A DNA stretch of 60,000 nt from Zygnema cylindricum. Its lineage: Eukaryota; Streptophyta; Zygnematophyceae; Zygnematales; Zygnemataceae. Position 1 is the stretch's first letter, and the number at the start of each line of letters is the position of its first letter. The translations under genes and the position numbers were made by a program. The notes beneath the pieces were generated by a model, which saw nothing but the letters and a program-made list of their open reading frames with translations, did not search any database and was not told the DNA's origin. Below, piece after piece: positions 48,189 through 60,000 of the stretch. The stretch is taken from assembly GCA_037447655.1 (NCBI GenBank), contig JBBHKE010003460.1, positions 126,001-186,000 of the forward strand. Reading direction: 5' to 3'.

Positions 48189-50166
48189 TGCCAAGGATTC
48201 GAGGAGCAGAGTGGGAGGATGTTGTAGCTCCAATGGGTGGTCTACTTGGGGATAATAAATTGTGCATTTTTGTGTACTGCAAATTGGAGTATAATGCACA
48301 AGACACCAAGATTAGGAACCACCTATTAAGAAAAACGTGAAGAATGCAGGAATCAGGCCATGCAAATCATGTCCAAATTATGTGAAGTTAGAGTTAAGTG
48401 CAATGGAAACTGACAAAGCTTCTCTTGTCTCTCAAAAGCGTATAATATCAGTTATAAATCGACTTATTGGAAGTGTTATCGATTCTAGCCATCTTGTCGA
48501 GTCTAGCCAGAGCAACAAGGTGAAAGGGATGATGACGAAAATCCGAGATGCATTCAATAAGCATAACCAGAAGCAGGTAGACAAAGCATGGGCCAAGCTT
48601 GCCATTCACTCTATTAACAGACCACAATTTGAAGGTTGCGATAAAGTTGACTACGGAGATAGGGGAGTGTTATAAGCTACCCCACCGAGATGCCACGGGA
48701 ACTCGTCTATAGGTTGTGACTAAGCCGACTATAACTAACGATTTGCAAAGTTACATGGAGATTATGAAAGTCACTGTTGCCACTGTCACATCGGATGGTT
48801 GGACAGCTGTTGACCAAACGCCTCTCCTCGACATTTTACCTGTCACCCCAAAGGGGGACATGTTTTTTATGGCAGAAAACACTAGTGGGCAATGCAAAGA
48901 TGTCGAATTTGTTCGAAAGGTGTTGTAGAAAGGATTTCTTGCGGTAGGGGTGGAGCATGTGTTCCAAATTGTGACAGATTCTACTCCTGTTTATAAAGTA
49001 GCAGGTTCCTTGCTCATGAGCAAGTACCCTGTTTTGACGTGGATGTCATGTTCTCCCCACATTCTAGACTTGTTGTTGGAGGATTGGGGTAATTTGGCTG
49101 TTATCTCGACACTTGTCAGAGAGGCAAAGGAGGTGTTGAAATTTATCACAAACCACAATATGAGTGTAGCCATCTTCAACAAAATCTTGACACTTTGACT
49201 TTTGAAACTTTGGGAGACTCGCTTCGCAACAAACTTTATCATGCTCCATAGGTTTTTAGAGGTGAAGGATAGCCTCGAGCGTTTAATAATTGATGATGAC
49301 TATAGGAAGTGGATGGGCAAGCCTGCATACAAATCCGAGGGGACCAAGATCAAAGGCCACATTTTGAACCCGGGATTTTGGATAAGAGTGAAAGAAACTG
49401 TGACACTTTTAGAGCCAGTGGTATGATTGATGAGGGAGTGTGACAAAGGGGCCCCAAATGTAGGGAAGATTTATTATGGTTTTCACATGATTGGTCAATA
49501 CTTAAATAATATGTCGACCAATAGAGGAAAGGGTATTCTGAAAGAGTGCATGTTTTGGAGGAGTTAAAAGAATCTTGGTTGGCTAGATGGGGGATGACAT
49601 ATAGCCCCATACATGCAACCGGCTTCGTCCTTGATCCCGAGTACCACAGTTTTGAATATGGGCAAGAGACCAATTTAATAGTCATGGAAAGCTTCCACAC
49701 TATCTTGCATAGGATGTTACCGCGTGTGGCAGACCAGACCGCGACCTACATTGAGTTAACAAATTATAGGGGTTTTGAGGGTGTATTTGGGAGGGAGGTA
49801 ACATTAGCGTGTGCTAAGATGATGCCAGCTTGGAAGTGGTGGCAACGGTTTGGGGTTGTCACACCTATCTTGCATAGGGTTGCAACTAGGGTCCTTGCCC
49901 AATGCTCGGTTGCCAGCTCATGTGAGAGGAATTGTTCAACGTATGACCATATTCACTATAAAAAACGGAACAGGCTGACGGCTAAGAGGATCAATAACCT
50001 AGTTCGGGTCTTTAGCAATCTGAGGTTAGCACACCAAACTAGAAATATTAGCTATGAAGAGGCTATGATAGCATGTGAGGAAGAGGAAGGGGGGTTAGTG
50101 GGAGAGGAAGGGGGTGCAGTGGAAGAGGAGTCACATCAAAACATGGATGATTTAGATTTAGAGTAG
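48189..50166 (+). pseudogene. hAT-type transposase remnant (DUF659 family)
   Basis: Consecutive frame pieces give a degenerate BED-like start (ATG at 48189, WEDVVAPMGG...KLCIFVYCKL), then RPCKSCPNYVK, the DUF659 core TSDGWTAVDQTPLLDILPVT, QIVTDSTPVYKVAG, ETRFATNFIMLHRFLEVKDS, SPIHATGFVLDPEY and the C-terminal dimerisation region WWQRFG, VASSCERNCSTYDHIHYKKR. Breaks are needed near 48340, 48680, 48930, 49200 and 49430-49545, so it is not functional as read. It lies about 200 bp right of the LTR element. Confidence 0.88.
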
Positions 50167-50394
50167 AGAGGTTAATGGTGTAGTTCCATTGACGGCCGTT
50201 AATGACTTCACCAAATATTTATGTGTAACTTTTGCCATTTCCTTTACAAGAATACAAAAACAGTTATTTTTGCTTCAAATATTAATTTATATTTTTTCAA
50301 TGTTAAAATCTTGTAACATGGCCATTTTTTGCTTCAATTGTCGATTTTAAAATATTATATGTGAGCATGCTATATGGAGCCATGCTGTAATGAT

Positions 50395-50560
50395 GAACTA
50401 GCGACGAGGCAGCCTGATCGCTGACTGGTTGCTGACTGTTGGTTCACTGTTTTAGCGACGAGGGAGTCTGGTCGCTGGTTAAACTTTGGAGCATAGTTGT
50501 GGTTTAATATTTCGGTCACGAGGCACTGACGTCGCTGGTAAACTTTGGAGCATAGGGGTA
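50395..50560. repeat. Degenerate direct repeats (GCGACGAGG units)
   Basis: Three spaced copies of a motif like GCGACGAGGGAGTCTGGTCGCTGG near 50400, 50455 and 50515. The last two are followed by AAACTTTGGAGCATAG. They may be subterminal repeats of the hAT element. Confidence 0.6.
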
Positions 50561-50825
50561 TCGATTAATGTTTCATACTTTAATTGTTTAAGATGTCGTA
50601 TTGTATTTTATTCTGGATTTTTTTTTGTTTTTTATTATATAATAAGTCCAAAGTCGGTCTACGCATTTTAAAAAATGTGAAATTTTGAATAATGCGCATA
50701 TGCGTTCTTTTTCAAAATACTCTTCGGTGCGCATAGTACGAATGCAACATCTATAACGCTAATTATTATTTTACATTTTTTTACACTAATTATTTCTTTA
50801 TGCGAAGTACGATTCGCGGGTGTAG

Positions 50826-51379
50826 TACACCGTGAATCGTTAACAGTGGGAATAACACTAATTTGGCGCCCCTTTATTTTGACCCTCGAACCTAAATTAG
50901 AATTTAATTATTCTATTTTTTTCTTTACGCTATTATAGGTATGCTCTATTTAGTGTAATTTACTTTAATTTGGACTGTTTTTAAATATTGTATTACGCGA
51001 AATGTGTCAGTCCGTACTTAAATGTTTGTTATTTCGTACAAACGTACAAAAAAAAGTGTCAGATTAGCGGCGTCTACATTTGGGAAGTGAGTGGCGTCGA
51101 CACGGGAAAGCGCACTCTGATTTGATTCCAATAATAAAGACGGGGGAAAATCGCACGTAATAAAGAAAAATCGGGGAAAATCGTTCGAACCTGTTCTCAC
51201 ATGTTCAAATGTCAACCATCCAAACACAGACTCTATCGGCTAAAATGTGGGAATGGTCCATCCAAATGTATAAATTGTAAAATTTGTTGGCGCTAGACTT
51301 GAACCAAAGATAGAGCTAACTACACTATTTTTTTCTTTATTCTAATAATTTATTTACATTAATAGCGATTCACGGTGTA
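50826..51379. mobile_element. TA-flanked inverted-repeat element (554 bp)
   Basis: Left end TACACCGTGAATCGTTAACA; right end ATTAATAGCGATTCACGGTGTA, its inverse apart from small changes. Same family and similar size as the element at 20581-21126. No transposase frame inside. Confidence 0.75.
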
Positions 51380-51389
51380 TTACTCATTC

Positions 51390-51857
51390 TACTCCTACTG
51401 GTGGCTTTGGACTGTTTAAAACTATTTCAGCTGTAAGTTTTTTTTTATGTTTTCTCCAACTGACAGCTGTCAAATCACAGGGAAGAGGTTGCTTGTTGTA
51501 CTAACTGCCATGTGAATCTAACAATTGTTGCATCCCTGGGGGTTAATAGAAGTGTGTATGATAATTATGGTCGCGTAAATTGGATGTCGTGAAGAGTCGA
51601 GGATAGCAAAACTCTTCTTAAGCTTTTAACTTTGTGGGTACTTTAGATGTATATTAATGTGACAGGAGCGAAATTTAGTTTTGTACAATGCCCTTTCTTT
51701 CCCTATCCAATATTATAAGTTGGTTCCTGGTTTTTGCTCATAGTTTGACATGTTGAATTAGCAACCATGTACAATTATTGTATATTGTGCTTCATAACAT
51801 CTTGTACCTAGTCGTAAAATTTTGTCCTTTTGCGTGTTGTAGTTAATGGTTGGAGCG
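51390..51857. repeat. Dispersed repeat, copy 2
   Basis: Direct match to 40310-40808 with many substitutions. It begins just right of the element end at 51379 and is followed by an inverted-repeat end at 51858. Confidence 0.75.
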
Positions 51858-52680
51858 TACACCATGTATCAATATTGGCGTTAATGAGTTCTTTGGCGTT
51901 TAAACTCATTTTTTTTCCTTTCACACCTGTAGAATTGTTATTACGACCTTTGGTGGATCATAGTTTGAGGCTTTGGGCCAACACCCCCCTTTCTCTTTTG
52001 CAAAGGGTAGTGTTTAATGTTTATATGGTTTGGTTTTTGTTTGTTATTTCTGTTGTACTTGCTTTCTCTTTTAGGCTTTTATTGTTGTTTAATGTTTGTT
52101 GTACTTTTAGTCCCTTAAAGATTTTGGGTCTTTTATCTTTGATGGTCATCAACGATTTTTAGTTACAAGCATATTTTGTACTTTGATGGTCTTACCATAT
52201 TGCGTTGTTGCCGATAAAATCTTCTTATATTAAGATGGAAAGGTAAGTATATTACCTTGCAATTGTGTCCATTAGGTGAAAATTGGAGTGGTGTGCACGT
52301 AGAAACGTTGATTTAAGTGGCGGAAAGTACGGACACTAACAATGGTATCACAACATACCGCATACCATTCCAAAGTTAAAACGCTTGTTTGAGTTACAAT
52401 TGACATTTTTTTTCGAATTTACAACGTTGGGCTTGTCATGTTGCACGTTTAACGCACTAGAAAGTGTTTACTTAAGATTCATACTCTAGTATGCCCATTG
52501 TCGATTTTTGTGTTTACTTAAAACATCTTTTCTCAGTACACACTTGTCGAATTATGGATCTGACTTTTGCGATTGAAAGTAAGATTCTGAACTTCCGATC
52601 GTCGGTCTCCGTTTGAAAATCGACAAAGTGGGTACAAAGTTTTATGAGGCGAAAAAAACATTAACACTAGGGTTTTGCGT
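51858..52680. mobile_element. Inverted-repeat family fragments
   Basis: TACACCATGTATCAATATTG at 51858 is followed by unrelated T-rich sequence. Family interior words recur at 52230-52330 (GATGGAAAGGTAAG, GTGTGCACGTAG) and 52530-52660 (GAATTATGGATCTGAC, GGCGAAAAAAACATTAACAC). Probably two nested or broken copies; exact limits are not clear. Confidence 0.5.
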
Positions 52681-54113
52681 GAAATGAATCTTGATTTCTT
52701 GGCGTCTCGTGTCTTATTCTTATACTTTCTAGGGCCAGAGGTGTGTCCCTCGGGTTAACGTCCTTTCCTCTTTCCAAATCCTCGACCACTGGAGTTCCTA
52801 ATAGCTCTAGAACTGCTTTTTGGCCTACTTCATTATTTTCCATTTCCAATCTTTCGATTATTGCCAAGTGACTTCCATTACTCCATTTCTTCATTGGTAG
52901 GGTTCCCTTCCTGTGTTTTTGTGCCCCAGCCTCCATATTTCTCCCAATCCGGTAACTTTCTCGCAGCGTTACTTTGTGTTTCTTAATCAATTTGGGTTGG
53001 TACAACCGTGATTCCTCTTGACCCTGATATTGTTCTACCCCGAAGTCCTTTCCCACAAAAAAAAGGACCAACACAAAAGGAGGAAGGGAGGGAGTTTTGA
53101 GGGATCTATGGGCAACAAAACTGTGGATAAGGAATTACATGAGGATTACTTGCAAAACTACGAAGACTATTGGTTGAATTTTAACAACATCAAAGCTGTC
53201 AGTGAAACATAAAACGATGACATACAGATTGAAGCAGGACGAAGAATTCAATAAGTAAATATATGTATCAATGCATAAACCATCAATATTTATCATTGAT
53301 AAATCGATCAACATAACAATAATAAGATCAACATAATGATGTTAATCAAACAAAGCATGCCTTTCACAACATATTGCACTCAATACTACAAAAAATACTG
53401 ATGATGCTTCGTTCGCCACGCCTAAGTGAAAATGCAAGTAGGACAGAGCATTTGGAGGTTGTTTTACTTCGTTGCAACTAGCATAAAAAAAATCAGCGGT
53501 ATGAAAGATAAGACTGAACAGGCATAACACACTATTAGTTAACAATTAAGCAACCCGCACTTAAGTAAAGTCTTAAAATTGGTTGCGATTGAGGATATAC
53601 ATCCCTCCCAAGCAATGTGAACTGCCTTTCGTGTAATTTTGTAGAGGTTAAAAGATAGGAAGTTGCTGTAGTGTTTAAAAACACTATGAAAAATCTATCT
53701 TATGACCAAAAACAGAGGAATATCGAGGTCACTGGAGGAATACAAGTAAATCACATGTCGAGGCTCACCGCACAGATAACACTCAATACTGTGCATTAGA
53801 CAGGGAATGTTACTTGACTTGACTTGTTTTTTTTTTTTTTTTTTTGTCCATTAACTTGTCTTACAGTTGGAGTTTTAGGACCATAAAAAATCCATCACTA
53901 ATACAGAGACTGGTGATAAAAAACGACAGTTTTTGGTGGCAAAAAAACAATTATTGGTGTCAAGTAATTTGACAGAATGTGGCACTTAAGCAACTTATAT
54001 ACAACGCAGGCAAATGGCGTTAACAACTTGGAAGTTGTCTAAGGTCACAAACACAAAAAATCCAATAGGCAAGCCCGACGAATGAACCACAAGCGTCCAT
54101 CTTTGGTCTTCCG
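52681..54113. other. Spacer downstream of the coiled-coil gene
   Basis: An open frame of 135 codons on the - strand (53074-52667, containing YQGQEESRLYQPKLIKKHKV) has no family I recognise. The rest is AT-rich, with a poly-T run at 53827-53845. No gene called. Confidence 0.4.

Positions 54114-60000
<5,887 letters not shown>

Noticed and set aside
52667-53074. 135-codon - strand frame
   Set aside because: Charged and protein-like, but without recognised homology and bordered by transposon fragments; left unassigned.

Overview
The window is nuclear DNA from a land plant outside the flowering plants, most likely a bryophyte- or lycophyte-grade plant. It carries spliced nuclear genes for an early light-induced protein (ELIP), a cycling-Dof-type transcription factor, an ER SNARE and a Rab GTPase regulator. 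It also carries a decayed nuclear copy of plastid chlB, a gene that flowering plants have lost from their plastids. No species can be named from the sequence alone.

Layout. 1-12800: three tandem ELIP genes on the + strand, each with four coding exons and a 5'UTR intron, in repeated units of about 4.2-4.6 kb; a rearranged chlB fragment sits downstream of the third. 13187-13893: a short tandem repeat and a possible two-exon small ORF. 15398-18120: a CDF-type Dof gene on the - strand with one apparent frame break in a G-rich stretch. 20081-22525: a tandem repeat whose first copy is split by a TA-flanked inverted-repeat element, with the empty site visible in the next copies. 23212-26950 (-): a USE1-type SNARE. 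27184-39138 (+): RAB3GAP2. These two genes are divergent, with 233 bp between their start codons. 39632-52700: a transposon-rich stretch with a sequencing gap, simple repeats, several members of one inverted-repeat family, a complete gag-only LTR element and a hAT transposase pseudogene. 54114 to the right edge (-): the 3' part of a long coiled-coil protein gene, with a very large GGGAGA minisatellite in one intron.

How the genes relate. The ELIPs are stress-induced thylakoid pigment-binding proteins, and the upstream regions of copies 2 and 3 carry G-boxes. USE1 and RAB3GAP2 both act at ER membranes: in animals RAB3GAP activates Rab18, and Rab18 works with USE1-containing tethering machinery, so the shared promoter may be meaningful. 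The most interesting element is the LTR retrotransposon at 43988-47984. It has nearly identical LTRs, a recognisable target duplication and a gag-like frame but no pol. Its primer binding site matches the anticodon arm of initiator tRNA-Met (half-tRNA priming, as in Drosophila copia) instead of the usual tRNA 3' end. Several single-base frame breaks in homopolymer runs suggest uncorrected long-read errors, so some 'broken' genes may be intact in reality.
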